Positions 17,638 to 28,484 are shown, numbered from the stretch's first letter. The stretch: DNA of 64,000 bases from Bradyrhizobium glycinis (GCF_016031655.1 NZ_JACCHQ010000025.1:62001-126000), one strand, 5' to 3'. The notes: a model not told the origin generated them from the sequence alone. Translations and numbers: made by a program.

Positions 17638-18960
17638 ATGAAGACCGAATTCTCACTCGCGCAGCTCGCCGACCCCGATATCGCGGAAGCCGACAAGATC
17701 CTGCGCGCGTGCGTCCATTGCGGCTTCTGCACCGCCACCTGCCCGACCTATGTGCTGCTCGGCGACGAGCTCGATAGCCCGCGCGGCCGCATCTATCTGA
17801 TCAAGGAGATGCTGGAGAAGGACCAGGCGCCGACCGGTGAGGTGGTCAAGCATATCGACCGTTGCCTATCGTGCCTTGCCTGCATGACGACCTGCCCCTC
17901 GGGCGTGAACTACATGCACCTGGTCGACCAGGCCCGGGTCCGGATCGAGCAGCGCTATCGGCGCCCGCTGACCGAGCGGCTGTTGCGCCAGGTGCTGGCC
18001 TTCGTCCTGCCGGACCCGCGGCGCTTTCGCATCAGCATGTGGCTGGCGCGGCTCGCCCGTCCGCTCGGCGTCTTGCTGCCGACGCCCCGGCCTCAAGCGA
18101 CGCCGGGCTTGATCCAGCGCATCAAGGCGATGCTGGCGCTGGCGCCGAACCGGCTGCCGCCCGCAGGGCCCGCCGCCGGCAGCGTGTTCGCGGCGCTCGG
18201 CAAGAAGCGCGGGCGTGTGGCGCTGCTCCAGGGCTGCGCCCAGCAGGTGCTGGCGCCCCGCATCAACCAGGCCGCCATCAGTCTCCTGACCCGCCACGGC
18301 ATCGAGGTTGTCCTTGTCCGGGACGAACAGTGCTGTGGCGCGCTGACCCATCACCTCGGCAACGACCAGGATGCGTTGGCGCGGGCTCGCGCCAACGTCG
18401 CGGCGTGGGGCAAGGAAATGGCCGGCGAGGGGCTCGATGCCATCCTGGTGACGACCTCCGGCTGCGGCACGGTGATCAAGGATTACGGCTATCTCCTGCG
18501 CGAGGACAGAGCGTCCGCGGTGGATGCGGCGAAGGTCTCGGCGCTCGCCAAGGACATCACCGAATACGTCGCCGGCCTCGAGCTTGCGCCGGCGGCGAGA
18601 GCGGACGACATCGTCGTCGCCTATCACTCCGCGTGTTCGCTGCAGCATGGACAGAAAATCACGGGCCTTCCGAAAGAATTGCTTTCCAAGAATGGATTCG
18701 TGGTGAAAGATGTGCCCGAGAGCCATTTGTGTTGCGGTTCGGCGGGGACCTACAACATTCTCCAGCCCGAGCTTGCGGGTCGGTTGCGCGATCGCAAGGT
18801 CGCCAACATCGCGAGCGTCAAGCCGGACATGATTGCCGCGGGCAATATCGGCTGCATGGTGCAGATTGCCAGTGGCACGTCAGTTCCGGTCGTACACACG
18901 ATTGAGCTTCTCGATTGGGCGACGGGCGGGGCGCGGCCGGAAATGAACGCGCAAGTTTGA
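17638..18960 (+). CDS. glcF: Glycolate oxidase iron-sulfur subunit GlcF
   Basis: A 440-residue protein with two ferredoxin-type [4Fe-4S] clusters: C25-x2-C28-x2-C31-x3-C35-P and C76-x2-C79-x2-C82-x3-C86-P. The C-terminal half has two CCG domains (DEQCCGALTHHLG and SHLCCGSAGTYN), as in heterodisulfide reductase-like subunits. It passes electrons from glycolate oxidation to the quinone pool. It starts one base after the glcE stop, so the two are cotranscribed. Length is normal and all cluster cysteines are present. Confidence 0.93.
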   Translation: MKTEFSLAQLADPDIAEADKILRACVHCGFCTATCPTYVLLGDELDSPRGRIYLIKEMLEKDQAPTGEVVKHIDRCLSCLACMTTCPSGVNYMHLVDQARVRIEQRYRRPLTERLLRQVLAFVLPDPRRFRISMWLARLARPLGVLLPTPRPQATPGLIQRIKAMLALAPNRLPPAGPAAGSVFAALGKKRGRVALLQGCAQQVLAPRINQAAISLLTRHGIEVVLVRDEQCCGALTHHLGNDQDALARARANVAAWGKEMAGEGLDAILVTTSGCGTVIKDYGYLLREDRASAVDAAKVSALAKDITEYVAGLELAPAARADDIVVAYHSACSLQHGQKITGLPKELLSKNGFVVKDVPESHLCCGSAGTYNILQPELAGRLRDRKVANIASVKPDMIAAGNIGCMVQIASGTSVPVVHTIELLDWATGGARPEMNAQV

Positions 18961-19045
18961 GCTTTCAGGAGCCTGAACTGTCCTCCCGGGGTGACGACTG
19001 AAGACGCCCGATCAAGCATTGTTCGGCGGCAACAGGAGGACCACG

Positions 19046-19384
19046 ATGGCGAAAGCGAAGAAGAAGAAAAGCAAGAAGGCCAAGAAGGCCGTAGCGGCGA
19101 AGAAGACCGCGAAGAAGACGACGAAGAAGAAGGCAGCCAAGAAGACCGCGAAGAAATCTGCCAAGAAGGCCGCCCCGAAGAAGGCTGCCAAGAAGACAGC
19201 AAAGAAGGCGGCGGCCAAGAAGGCTGCTCCGAAGAAGGCCGCGAAGAAGGCGGCACCGAAGAAGGCGAAGGCAGCGCCTGCTCCGAAGCCGTCGGCACCG
19301 GCGGAGGCTCCAGCGCCCGCCGAGACAAGCTGGGCGATGCCTTCGTCTTCTGCGGAAGCGGCGCCGGCCGAGGGGCAGGGGTAG
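19046..19384 (+). CDS. Histone H1-like Lys/Ala-rich protein
   Basis: A 112-residue protein. Residues 1 to about 82 are almost only Lys and Ala in KKA, KKAAPKKAAKK and KKTAKK repeats; the last ~30 residues are Ala/Pro/Glu/Ser-rich and acidic. This composition is that of bacterial H1-like nucleoid proteins (Hc1, AlgP tail). It should bind DNA by charge. The start has an AGGAGGA site. A strong terminator follows at 19459-19492, preceded by a short tandem repeat, so the gene is probably a single unit. Confidence 0.75.
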   Translation: MAKAKKKKSKKAKKAVAAKKTAKKTTKKKAAKKTAKKSAKKAAPKKAAKKTAKKAAAKKAAPKKAAKKAAPKKAKAAPAPKPSAPAEAPAPAETSWAMPSSSAEAAPAEGQG

Positions 19385-19409
19385 GAAGGCGGCCTCTCAT
19401 CGCCTTCGA

Positions 19410-19455
19410 ACTGTCACTTGGACTGTCACTTGGGACTGTCACTTGGGACTGTAAC
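19410..19455 (+). repeat. Tandem repeat of ACTGTCACTTGG(G), about 3.6 copies
   Basis: Three units of 12, 13 and 13 bases followed by a partial ACTGTAAC. They lie between the stop of the H1-like gene and its terminator. The unit is not palindromic and there are no spacers, so this is not a CRISPR array. Confidence 0.85.
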
Positions 19456-19458
19456 AAC

Positions 19459-19492
19459 AAGGCCGCGGCACCCCTGGTGCTGCGGCCTTTTT
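19459..19492 (+). terminator. Rho-independent terminator
   Basis: AAGGCCGCGGCACC / GGTGCTGCGGCCTT stem with one G-U pair and a CCT loop, followed by TTTTT. Terminates the H1-like gene transcript. Confidence 0.85.
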
Positions 19493-19822
19493 GCATCGCG
19501 GCAAGCCGCCACGGCTGTTGCCGTGCCGGACCCAGCCTGATTCGGCAGCGAAGGTGTGGCGCCGCCTCGCGGTCCCGGGTTTACACGGGCCTGCCTTGCA
19601 CCCTGGAATGCAAATAATGTGATCGGGAAGCCACACAGGCTGACAACCTTTCGTGAATTCGTCAAAACGCCTAAAAAGTCGGCAGATGCCCGCGCTTTTT
19701 GCTTCACGGTTCCTATCCATCGATCCAAATTGCCGCAGTGACGCAATTTTGCAGGTAGGCCGCATGCCCCGGGGGGCTTCCGGGGGCGACTGCTAAGTAA
19801 GAACGGGTAGATGGGGACCGAA
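19493..19822. other. Intergenic region upstream of the porin gene
   Basis: About 330 bases with no convincing gene on either strand. Open frames here have no start site and no family resemblance. A short G-rich palindrome (CCCCGGGGGGCTTCCGGGGG) stands about 50 bases before the porin start. Presumably this is promoter and leader of the porin gene; no exact promoter is called. Confidence 0.4.
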
Positions 19823-20836
19823 ATGAAAAAACTGGCTTTGTTGGCAACGGCGCTGGCAATGGTGACGACGGGTTCGGCGTTCGCGGCAGATCTGCGCGTG
19901 AAGGCATTGAAGGCTCCGCCGCCCCCGGCCTTCGATCCCTGGGATATCGCCTTCGGCGGCGGCATCATGAGCGATTACATTTTCCGCGGTATCACGCAGT
20001 CGAACCATAAGCCGTCGGTCACGGCCTATTTCGAGCCGCGCTACAACGTCAACAAGGACCTCCAGCTCTACATCGGTACGTCCGCCTCGAGCATCTCCTT
20101 CCCGAACCGCGCCGCGGCGGAAGTCGATATCTACGGCGGTATCCGCCCGACCTTCGGCATGTTCGCCTTCGACTTCGGTGTCTGGGGCTACCTCTATCCG
20201 GGCGGACAATGCTTCGGCTCGCAGGGCACCCTGCTGCAGGGCAATTGCGGCAGCGACATCGACTACTCGCAGGGCGCGATCGGCCTTCCCATCAACGGCA
20301 ACTTCGCCAAGAAGAACGCGAGCTTCTACGAAGGCTATGCCAAGCTGAACGTCACCATCAACGATCAGTGGACGGTCGGCTTCAACGAGTACTATTCGCC
20401 GAACTTCCTGAACCTCGGCGCCTGGGGCAATTACGCCTCGATCACCGCCAAGTGGACCGCGCCGAGCACGATCTTCGGTGCCAGTGGCGTCGGCATGTAT
20501 GTGTCGGGTGAGTTCGGCCGTCAGTGGTTCGGCACGTCCGACATCTTCTACGGCATCGCGGGCGATCCGGTGTACGCGAACGGCATCAAGGAGCCGAGCT
20601 ACAACACCTGGAACGTCGGCGTCGGCTTCACCTACAAGGTGTTCACGCTCGATCTGCGCTACTACGACACCGACCTGAACAAGGGCGACTGCAACGCCTT
20701 CACCAGCGATCACACCGCGAAGTTCACCGGCAGCTTCACCCCCATCAACCCGGGCGGCTTCGGCTCCAACTGGTGCAGCGCGGCCGGCGTGGCCAAGCTC
20801 TCCTTCGACCTGACGGCGATGACCAACCTGAAGTAA
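19823..20836 (+). CDS. TorF/TIGR02001-type outer-membrane porin
   Basis: A 337-residue outer-membrane beta-barrel protein. A signal peptide (MKKLALLATALAMVTTGSAFAAD) is followed by DIAFGGGIMSDYIFRGITQSNHKPSVTAYFEPRY, the signature opening of the TIGR02001 family. Alternating hydrophobic/aromatic strands run to a C-terminal KLSFDLTAMTNLK. It likely forms a small-solute pore. An ATG four codons earlier is possible; 19823 is preferred for its GGGGA site at normal distance. A perfect terminator follows. Confidence 0.85.
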   Translation: MKKLALLATALAMVTTGSAFAADLRVKALKAPPPPAFDPWDIAFGGGIMSDYIFRGITQSNHKPSVTAYFEPRYNVNKDLQLYIGTSASSISFPNRAAAEVDIYGGIRPTFGMFAFDFGVWGYLYPGGQCFGSQGTLLQGNCGSDIDYSQGAIGLPINGNFAKKNASFYEGYAKLNVTINDQWTVGFNEYYSPNFLNLGAWGNYASITAKWTAPSTIFGASGVGMYVSGEFGRQWFGTSDIFYGIAGDPVYANGIKEPSYNTWNVGVGFTYKVFTLDLRYYDTDLNKGDCNAFTSDHTAKFTGSFTPINPGGFGSNWCSAAGVAKLSFDLTAMTNLK

Positions 20837-20860
20837 GTCTCTTCCCGAGACTATCCACGA

Positions 20861-20889
20861 GGGCGGCAGAGCGATCTGCCGCCCTTTTG
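20861..20889 (+). terminator. Rho-independent terminator of the porin gene
   Basis: Perfect 10-bp stem GGGCGGCAGA / TCTGCCGCCC with a four-base loop, followed by TTTT. It lies 25 bases behind the stop. Confidence 0.9.
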
Positions 20890-20900
20890 CTTTCTCCATG

Positions 20901-20985
20901 GTCATGGCCGGGCTTGACCCGGCCATCCACGTGTTAGCTCCGAGGCCAGAAAGACGTGGATGCCCGGGTCAAGCCCGAGCATGAC
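20901..20985. repeat. Palindromic intergenic repeat, GCCGGGCTTGACCCGGC-type
   Basis: Same family as 10488-10563: GTCATGGCCGGGCTTGACCC on the left, its near complement ending GCATGAC on the right, and an inner CCACGT / ACGTGG stem. Confidence 0.85.
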
Positions 20986-21038
20986 GAGTGTATGGAGTGA
21001 CGACTCGAACTTGACGACCAGCGGCCACAGAGTGCGCC

Positions 21039-22790
21039 TCAGCGCGCGGCGCTCGGCTCCGCCGCAGCCCGCTCGCCGCCGACGACGTGGATCGCACCGT
21101 CCTTCACCAGCGCCACCTTGCGGCTGTGGAAGGCATCGAGCGTTGAGCGGTGGCCGATCGAGACGATGGTGGCGTGCGGCAGTCTCTCCGCCAGCAACCG
21201 GTAGAGCCGGGCTTCCGACGGCTCGTCGAGCGAGGCGGTGGCTTCGTCCAGGAACAGATAGTCCGGCGCATGCAGCAGCGCGCGCGCAAGCGCGAGACGC
21301 TGCTGCTCGCCGAGCGAGAGCGTCCTGTTCCAGTGGCCATCCTCGTCCAGCCGCCCGGCGAGATCGGGCAGCCCGACCGCGATCAGGGCGTCGCGGACCT
21401 GCGCGGCGTCGAACGCGCTCGGCGCTGCCGGATAGACCACGGCATCGTGCAACACGCCGACCGAGAAATAGGGCCGCTGCGGCAGCATCATCAGCTTTGC
21501 CTTTTCCGGAACCACAACCGTGCCGGTGCCGAAGGGCCAAATGCCGGCGATGGCCCTGAACAGCGTGGACTTGCCGGAGCCGGACGGTCCGGTCACCAGC
21601 ACGCGCTCCGAGGCCTGAATGGTGAAGGCCTTGGCGGCCACCAGCGGCGTGCCGTTGGGCAGGTTCACGCAGAGCTGCTCGAGGTCGATACGGCGGCCGG
21701 CGACCTCCAGCGCGATGGCAGGCTCATGTGCCGGCAGATTGACCGCCGAGGCGACCGACATCTCGAAGCCATCAAGGCGGGCAATCACCGCGCGCCATTC
21801 GGCCAACGAACGGTAGGCGGTGACGAAGAAGGACAGCGCGTCCTGCACGCTGCCGAACGCTGAGCCGGTCTGCATCATGTCGCCGAGCTGGATGCGCTTG
21901 GCGAAGTAGGCAGGCGCCACCACCACATAGGGAAAGATCGTGGCGGCCTGACCGTAGCTCGCGGTGAAGGCGGTCAGGCGCTTGGTCCGGCGCATGATCT
22001 CGTACCAATTGCCGATGACGAAGCCGAAACGCTGCAGCAGACGCCCGCGCTCAGCGTTCTCGCCTTTCAGAAGCGCGATCTGCTCGGAATTCTCGCGCAC
22101 GCGGATCAGGTTGAAGCGGAAATCGGCTTCGAAGCGCTGCTGCTCGAAATTGAGATTGATGAGGGGAGAACCGATCCAGTGGGTCAGCGCGGTTCCCGCG
22201 ATCGCGTAGGCCACCGCGCACCAGACCAGAAAACCGGGGACGACGATATCGGTGCCGTAGAGATACAAGGGCGCCTTGTAGGACAGGCCCCACAGGATGA
22301 CGACGAACGAGGCCAGCGTCACGACCGAGGACAGAAGGCCAAGGCCGATGGTCAGCGTCTGTTCGACGAACGTCTTGACGTCCTCGGTGACACGCTGGTC
22401 CGGATTGTCGGCGGCGTCGCCCTTGAGCTGCATGCGGTAATGCGTGGCACCGTCGAGCCATTCGCCGAGATAATGTTGCGTCAGCCATTGGCGCCAGCGG
22501 ATCTGGAGCCACTGGTTCAGGTAGAGCTTGTAGACGGCCAGCGCGACGAAGGTGAAGGCAAGGCCAAGGAAGATCCAGACTTCCTTGATGAACTCGGGCA
22601 GATCGTAGGCCTGCAGCGCGCTATAGAACCGGTTCTGCCATTGATTGAGCAGCACATTAATCGCGACCAGCACCAGCTCCATGGCGACGACGACGGCAAG
22701 CAGGCCGCGGCCCGCCCATTTGTCCTCCGACCGGAAATAGGGGGCGGCGATTCGCCAGACGATCGCGAGCGTGGCGCTGATGTTCTTCAC
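21039..22790 (-). CDS. SbmA/YddA-type ABC transporter, fused permease and ATPase
   Basis: A 583-residue inner-membrane protein. The first ~330 residues have about six membrane segments and the NQWQNRFYSALQAYDLPEF and NPDQRVTEDV motifs typical of the SbmA/BacA-like ABC superfamily. The C-terminal ATPase has Walker A (GPSGSGKST), signature (LSLGEQQR), Walker B (YLFLDEATAS) and a switch His (IGHRS). Such transporters move peptides or long-chain compounds. The GTG start at 22790 follows a GAGGAG site; a TTG at 22835 would add 15 residues. Substrate unknown. Confidence 0.88.
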   Translation of the reverse strand: MKNISATLAIVWRIAAPYFRSEDKWAGRGLLAVVVAMELVLVAINVLLNQWQNRFYSALQAYDLPEFIKEVWIFLGLAFTFVALAVYKLYLNQWLQIRWRQWLTQHYLGEWLDGATHYRMQLKGDAADNPDQRVTEDVKTFVEQTLTIGLGLLSSVVTLASFVVILWGLSYKAPLYLYGTDIVVPGFLVWCAVAYAIAGTALTHWIGSPLINLNFEQQRFEADFRFNLIRVRENSEQIALLKGENAERGRLLQRFGFVIGNWYEIMRRTKRLTAFTASYGQAATIFPYVVVAPAYFAKRIQLGDMMQTGSAFGSVQDALSFFVTAYRSLAEWRAVIARLDGFEMSVASAVNLPAHEPAIALEVAGRRIDLEQLCVNLPNGTPLVAAKAFTIQASERVLVTGPSGSGKSTLFRAIAGIWPFGTGTVVVPEKAKLMMLPQRPYFSVGVLHDAVVYPAAPSAFDAAQVRDALIAVGLPDLAGRLDEDGHWNRTLSLGEQQRLALARALLHAPDYLFLDEATASLDEPSEARLYRLLAERLPHATIVSIGHRSTLDAFHSRKVALVKDGAIHVVGGERAAAEPSAAR

Positions 22791-23101
22791 AGAGCAGGGT
22801 CTCCTCGGGGGATGTGCACAAATGCCCGGAGCCAACGACTTGAGGCAACGGCGGAAACGGGCGCGCTTAGACTAAAGTCGCAAGTTCTGCAATTTGCGTT
22901 GGATTGTCGCAGCCAGCAACCCTAGCATGGCACCCGACGGTGCGGGGCGGGGTGCTCCGGGATTTCGCGACCTTGTGAGCGGCCGGGAACCGCCGCATCG
23001 CGAGGAATTCACGTCCAACGCGGGGGCTATCGCTTCCCGCGTCAAGCAGGACCGGCTCTCCACGCGGGCGCCTGTAGCGAACATGCGTGGGGAGGAAGAC
23101 G
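22791..23101. other. Divergent intergenic region
   Basis: About 310 bases between the ABC exporter and the lactate permease genes. It must hold both promoters. I see no gene, no strong hairpin and no exact promoter; a GGGGAGGAAG ribosome-binding site stands before the permease start. Confidence 0.4.
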
Positions 23102-24766
23102 ATGTGGAATCAAATCTATGACCCGCTGCACAGCCCGGTGCTGTCGACGATTGCGGCGGCGGTTCCCGTCGTCACGCTGCTGGTTTTGATCGCGAGCGGC
23201 CGCGTCCAGGCGCATATCGCAGCAATCATCGCCGTGATCGTGACCAACCTGATCACGATCTTGGTCTTCACCATGCCGGCGAACATGTCGATCCGCGCTT
23301 CGGTGCTGGGCATCGTCACCGGGTTCTTCCCGATCGGCTGGATCGTCCTCAACGTCATCTTCCTCTACCAGGTCACGGTGACCACCGGGCGTTTCGAGCT
23401 GCTCAAGCGCGCGGTCGGCGGCGTCACCGAGGACCGGCGGCTGCAATTGCTGCTGATCGCGTTCTCGTTCGGCGCGTTCTTCGAGGGCGCCTCGGGCTTC
23501 GGCACGCCGGTCGCGATCACGGGCGCGGTGCTGATCGGGCTCGGCTTCTCGCCGCTCGCGGCGTCGGGCCTGTCGCTGATCGCCAACACCGCGCCGGTCG
23601 CCTATGGCGCGCTGGGCACGCCGATCCAGGGCCTCGCCTCGGTCACCGGCCTCGATCCCTACATCCTGGGCGCCATGGTCGGACGGCAATTGCCGTTCTT
23701 CTCGCTGATCGTGCCGTTCTGGGTGGTGTGGGCGTTCGCGGGCTGGAGGGGCATGAAGGACGTCTGGCCCGCGATCCTCGTCACCGGCGTCTCGTTCGCC
23801 ATCCCGCAATACGTGATCTCGAACCACATCAATCCCTGGATCGTCGACATCGGCGCCTCGCTGATCTCGATGGGCGCGCTGATCCTGTTCCTGAAGGTGT
23901 GGCAGCCGAGGCAGCTCTGGCTGTCCCCGGCGCTGCGCGGCCGCGACGAATCGGCCGCGACGATGGCGGCGGCGAAGCCGCTCGACAAGACGCCGCTGAC
24001 GCAGAGCGAGCTGTTTAGCGCGCTGTTGCCATGGATCATCGTCTGCGTCGTGATGCTGGTCTGGGGCAACGGCGCCTTCAAGGCCTGGGCAAACTCGATC
24101 TTCGTCTGGAACTATCCCGTTCCCGAGCTGCACCAGATGATCAACAAGATGCCGCCGGTTGCGCCAGGGCCGACGAAGGAGAGCGCGGTGTTCGCCTTCA
24201 CCTACCTGTCCTTCACCGGCACCGGCATGCTGATAGCGGCCGTCATCTCCGGCCTGTTGATGGGCGTCGGTCCCGGCAAGCTTTTGATCCAATATGGCCG
24301 CACCATCCGGCTCTGCGCGATCTCGCTGATCACGATCTCGGCGATGCTCGCGATCGGCACCTTGACGCGCCTGTCCGGTGTCGACGCCACGCTCGGTCTC
24401 GCCTTCGCCGCCACCGGCGTGCTCTATCCCTTCTTCGGCACGCTGCTCGGCTGGCTGGGCGTCGCGCTGACCGGATCGGACACCGCCTCCAACGTGCTGT
24501 TCGGCAACCTGCAGAAGATCACCTCCGAGCAGCTCGGCCTGTCGCCGGTGCTGATGGCGGCGGCGAACTCCTCCGGCGGTGTGATGGGCAAGATGATCGA
24601 CGCGCAGTCGATCGTGGTCGCCTCCACCGCCACCAATTGGTACGGCCATGAGGGCACGATCCTGCGCTTCGTGTTCTGGCACTCGATCGTGCTGGCGTGT
24701 CTCGTCGGCGTGCTCGTGACGTTGCAGGCCTATGTCTGGCCGTTCACGGCGCTGGTCCTGAAGTAG
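23102..24766 (+). CDS. L-lactate/glycolate permease, LctP family
   Basis: A 554-residue inner-membrane transporter with about 13-14 hydrophobic segments. Family signatures include FGAFFEGASGFGTPVAITGA, LIANTAPVAYGALGTPI and LGVALTGSDTASNVLFGNLQ, and the C-terminal NSSGGVMGKMIDAQSIVVA. The family (LldP, GlcA) takes up L-lactate, D-lactate and glycolate with protons. It lies about 4 kb from glcEF, so glycolate is a reasonable substrate; that link is inference. The start at 23102 has a strong GGGGAGG site. Confidence 0.92.
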   Translation: MWNQIYDPLHSPVLSTIAAAVPVVTLLVLIASGRVQAHIAAIIAVIVTNLITILVFTMPANMSIRASVLGIVTGFFPIGWIVLNVIFLYQVTVTTGRFELLKRAVGGVTEDRRLQLLLIAFSFGAFFEGASGFGTPVAITGAVLIGLGFSPLAASGLSLIANTAPVAYGALGTPIQGLASVTGLDPYILGAMVGRQLPFFSLIVPFWVVWAFAGWRGMKDVWPAILVTGVSFAIPQYVISNHINPWIVDIGASLISMGALILFLKVWQPRQLWLSPALRGRDESAATMAAAKPLDKTPLTQSELFSALLPWIIVCVVMLVWGNGAFKAWANSIFVWNYPVPELHQMINKMPPVAPGPTKESAVFAFTYLSFTGTGMLIAAVISGLLMGVGPGKLLIQYGRTIRLCAISLITISAMLAIGTLTRLSGVDATLGLAFAATGVLYPFFGTLLGWLGVALTGSDTASNVLFGNLQKITSEQLGLSPVLMAAANSSGGVMGKMIDAQSIVVASTATNWYGHEGTILRFVFWHSIVLACLVGVLVTLQAYVWPFTALVLK

Positions 24767-24897
24767 GGTTCCAAGCCGCGCCCACAAATCCTCGCGAGGC
24801 TCGTCCCCGCGGGGATTTGTGCGTCTGCCGCGAACCTTCTCAACGGCACGGTCGTCCTATAGAAGGTGCCGCAAATCAGGTCGGGTCGAGAGGTCTC

Positions 24898-25296
24898 ATG
24901 GTTTCGCTTCTGCGCTTGCAGTGTGCGGCGGTTGCAATGCTCGCGATGTCTACGCTCGCGCGTGCCCAGGAGGGGTTTCCGTTCGGCACCGAGATGACAC
25001 TTGAGGCGTTGCCGCAAGCAGGCTCGAAGCGGATTCCCAACATCGAGATCGGCGACAATGGGGAGGTCGTGCTGGAGCTCTGGTGCAAGGGCGGCAAAGG
25101 CCAGTTCTCGGTCGCCGGCAACACCGTGATCTTCGTCCCCGGCCAGATCCAGGACCGCAACTGTCCGCCGGCGAGAGCGCAGGCCGACGACGAGCTCGTC
25201 GCAGCCCTCGGCAGCGTCGAGACCTGGAAGCGCCAGGGCGACGTGCTGACGCTGATCGGCCCGAAGCCATTGCGCTTCAGGACGACGGGGAACTAA
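24898..25296 (+). CDS. Secreted META/HslJ-like protein
   Basis: A 132-residue protein with signal peptide (MVSLLRLQCAAVAMLAMSTLARAQ). The mature part reads as a small beta barrel: ELWCKGGKGQFSVAGNTVIF, a second cysteine in RNCPPAR, a helix with DDELVAALGSVETWKRQGD, and a final LTLIGPKPLRF strand. This order is like META domains, and the two cysteines could pair. HslJ-type proteins are envelope proteins linked to stress and antibiotic tolerance. Family call is moderate. Confidence 0.6.
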   Translation: MVSLLRLQCAAVAMLAMSTLARAQEGFPFGTEMTLEALPQAGSKRIPNIEIGDNGEVVLELWCKGGKGQFSVAGNTVIFVPGQIQDRNCPPARAQADDELVAALGSVETWKRQGDVLTLIGPKPLRFRTTGN

Positions 25297-25309
25297 AATC
25301 GCAAGCAGC

Positions 25310-25444
25310 GCTCTCGTGTCCCGGACGCGGTGCGGCACGAAGTGACGCTCCGCAGAGCCGGGACCCAGACTCTTTCTGCAATCGTGTGTGTGGCCTCTGG
25401 GCCCCGGCTCGCAGCGCTTCGCGCTGCGTCCGGGGCACGAGAGC
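25310..25444. repeat. Palindromic intergenic repeat, GCTCTCGTGTCCCGGACGCGG-type ends
   Basis: Left end GCTCTCGTGTCCCGGACGC pairs with the GCGTCCGGGGCACGAGAGC right end; the inner part is less well paired. It lies between convergent genes and reaches the base before the stop codon of the gene on the minus strand. Confidence 0.8.
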
Positions 25445-26650
25445 CTATTTCCACACCGACTTGTCGGCGTCCCAGCGCTGGCCCTTCAGCTCCTTGACGA
25501 GCGCCTCGATCGAACCGTTGTCGTCGGGCAGATCGCCTTCTTCGTCGAGGCTCGCATCGTCGGACAGATTGAGCCTGGCACCGCTGCCCTCGTCGGCGGT
25601 GGTGATCACCGGGCTGCCGATCCAGAGCATGAGCTTGTCGGTGGTGCCCGGCTTGTCGGGCGAGACCAGGCCTGCGACCTCGATCGTGTCGGTGAGTTCG
25701 AGCGCCGGATGATCCTGGTTCGGCCGCTTGAACACCAGCTTGAGCTTGCCGGTGGCCGGGTTGAAGTTTTGCGCGACCGGCTTTGCCGCGAGCGTCCTGC
25801 TCAGCACGTTCGCCACCGCCGTTGCGAGCTTGCCCTTGTTGATCTTGTCGCCCTCGCGCCAGTCCGCCGCGGGGAAGCGGATGGTACGGTCCATCTCGGT
25901 CATGCCCGCGGTCCAGCCTGCGGCGGTGACGCCGGGCATCGCCTTGAACTTGGCCAGCAGCGCGCCGGCGCGCTCGGGATCGACGGACATGGTGATGGTC
26001 TGCTCGCCCGCGCGCAGCGCATCGCAGCCGACATTGAGGCTCGCCAGCGTCACCTCGACCTCCTGGCCCTTCAGGCTCTTCAGGAAGTCGGTCGCGGCGT
26101 CGAGCTTGACCTTGACCGCGATCGCTTCCGGCGAGACGTCGGTGAAATCCTTCGGCTGCGGCGTGATGCCGTCGTCGGAGCTCTGACTGTCCAGGAATTC
26201 CTTTTCGCTGAGATCGGAATTGTCCGGCGAGGTGACTTCGGTCACCGCCTGGCCGATTGCGATCTGGCCGCGGAATTCGAACATGTCGCCGGACTGCTTG
26301 CGCGTCAGCTTGACGCTGACCGGCGACTTCTCACTGATGCTCTGCGTCGTTCCGGTCAGCGTCTGGCCCGCGACCTGGAGGTTGACGACGAAGCGGTCCT
26401 TGCGCTCGGAGTTCTTCGCGATGGGGTAGCAGACGTCGAGCACCGCCGCGGTCACCGTCTTGCCCTGGCGCGTCTCCTTCAGGATCACGTCGGCATTGCC
26501 GTCCATCAGCCCGTCGATCGAGGTGAAGTAGCGCGTCTCAAGTCCGCCCGGCGCGGTCGCCTTCGGCGACAGCTTCATCTGGGCGGAGGCCTGCGGCGGA
26601 ACGGCGAGCAGGGCCAGAACGGCCGTGGAGCAAACCAGGAGCGCACGCAT
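25445..26650 (-). CDS. Large secreted protein of unknown function
   Basis: A 401-residue protein with a signal peptide (MRALLVCSTAVLALLAVPPQASAQ). The mature part has two cysteines (DVCYP, VGCDAL), long beta-rich stretches and an acidic C-terminal section. No known domain is recognised. The start at 26650 has a GAGG site nine bases upstream; an ATG three codons earlier has a poorly placed site. A GATC-type repeat lies immediately upstream. Confidence 0.6.
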   Translation of the reverse strand: MRALLVCSTAVLALLAVPPQASAQMKLSPKATAPGGLETRYFTSIDGLMDGNADVILKETRQGKTVTAAVLDVCYPIAKNSERKDRFVVNLQVAGQTLTGTTQSISEKSPVSVKLTRKQSGDMFEFRGQIAIGQAVTEVTSPDNSDLSEKEFLDSQSSDDGITPQPKDFTDVSPEAIAVKVKLDAATDFLKSLKGQEVEVTLASLNVGCDALRAGEQTITMSVDPERAGALLAKFKAMPGVTAAGWTAGMTEMDRTIRFPAADWREGDKINKGKLATAVANVLSRTLAAKPVAQNFNPATGKLKLVFKRPNQDHPALELTDTIEVAGLVSPDKPGTTDKLMLWIGSPVITTADEGSGARLNLSDDASLDEEGDLPDDNGSIEALVKELKGQRWDADKSVWK

Positions 26651-26670
26651 CGATGACATCCTCGCGCAAC

Positions 26671-26719
26671 GGCCATGATCCGGAAAAAGTGTGAAGCGGT
26701 CTTCCGAGCGGATCATGCC
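26671..26719. repeat. Short palindromic intergenic repeat, GATC-type
   Basis: Second copy of the element at 3146-3195: CATGATCCGGAAAAAGTG... ...CTTCCGAGCGGATCATG. It lies between the unknown secreted protein gene and the groEL terminator. Confidence 0.7.
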
Positions 26720-26796
26720 CAAACATCAGAATCGGCGCGCCACCGTAGTGGGTTTTGGCCGCTGGTTGAATCGGAAAGCGAAACGGGCAGGGTCGG

Positions 26797-26827
26797 CAAA
26801 AAAGAAGGCCGCCCGGAGGCGGCCTTC
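26797..26827 (-). terminator. Rho-independent terminator of the groESL operon
   Basis: On the minus strand a perfect 10-bp stem GAAGGCCGCC / GGCGGCCTTC with a four-base loop is followed by CTTTTTTGC. It lies 25 bases behind the groEL stop. Confidence 0.9.
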
Positions 26828-26852
26828 GCAACTTTGTCACGGAACGACAGGC

Positions 26853-28484
<1,632 letters not shown>

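Noticed and set aside
19410..19455. Short tandem repeat as a CRISPR
   Set aside because: Units are directly adjacent without spacers and only 12-13 bases long.
23042..24787. 581-codon open frame on the minus strand
   Set aside because: Exactly antisense to the lactate permease; its Arg/Asp/His-rich translation is typical of the shadow of a high-G+C gene.
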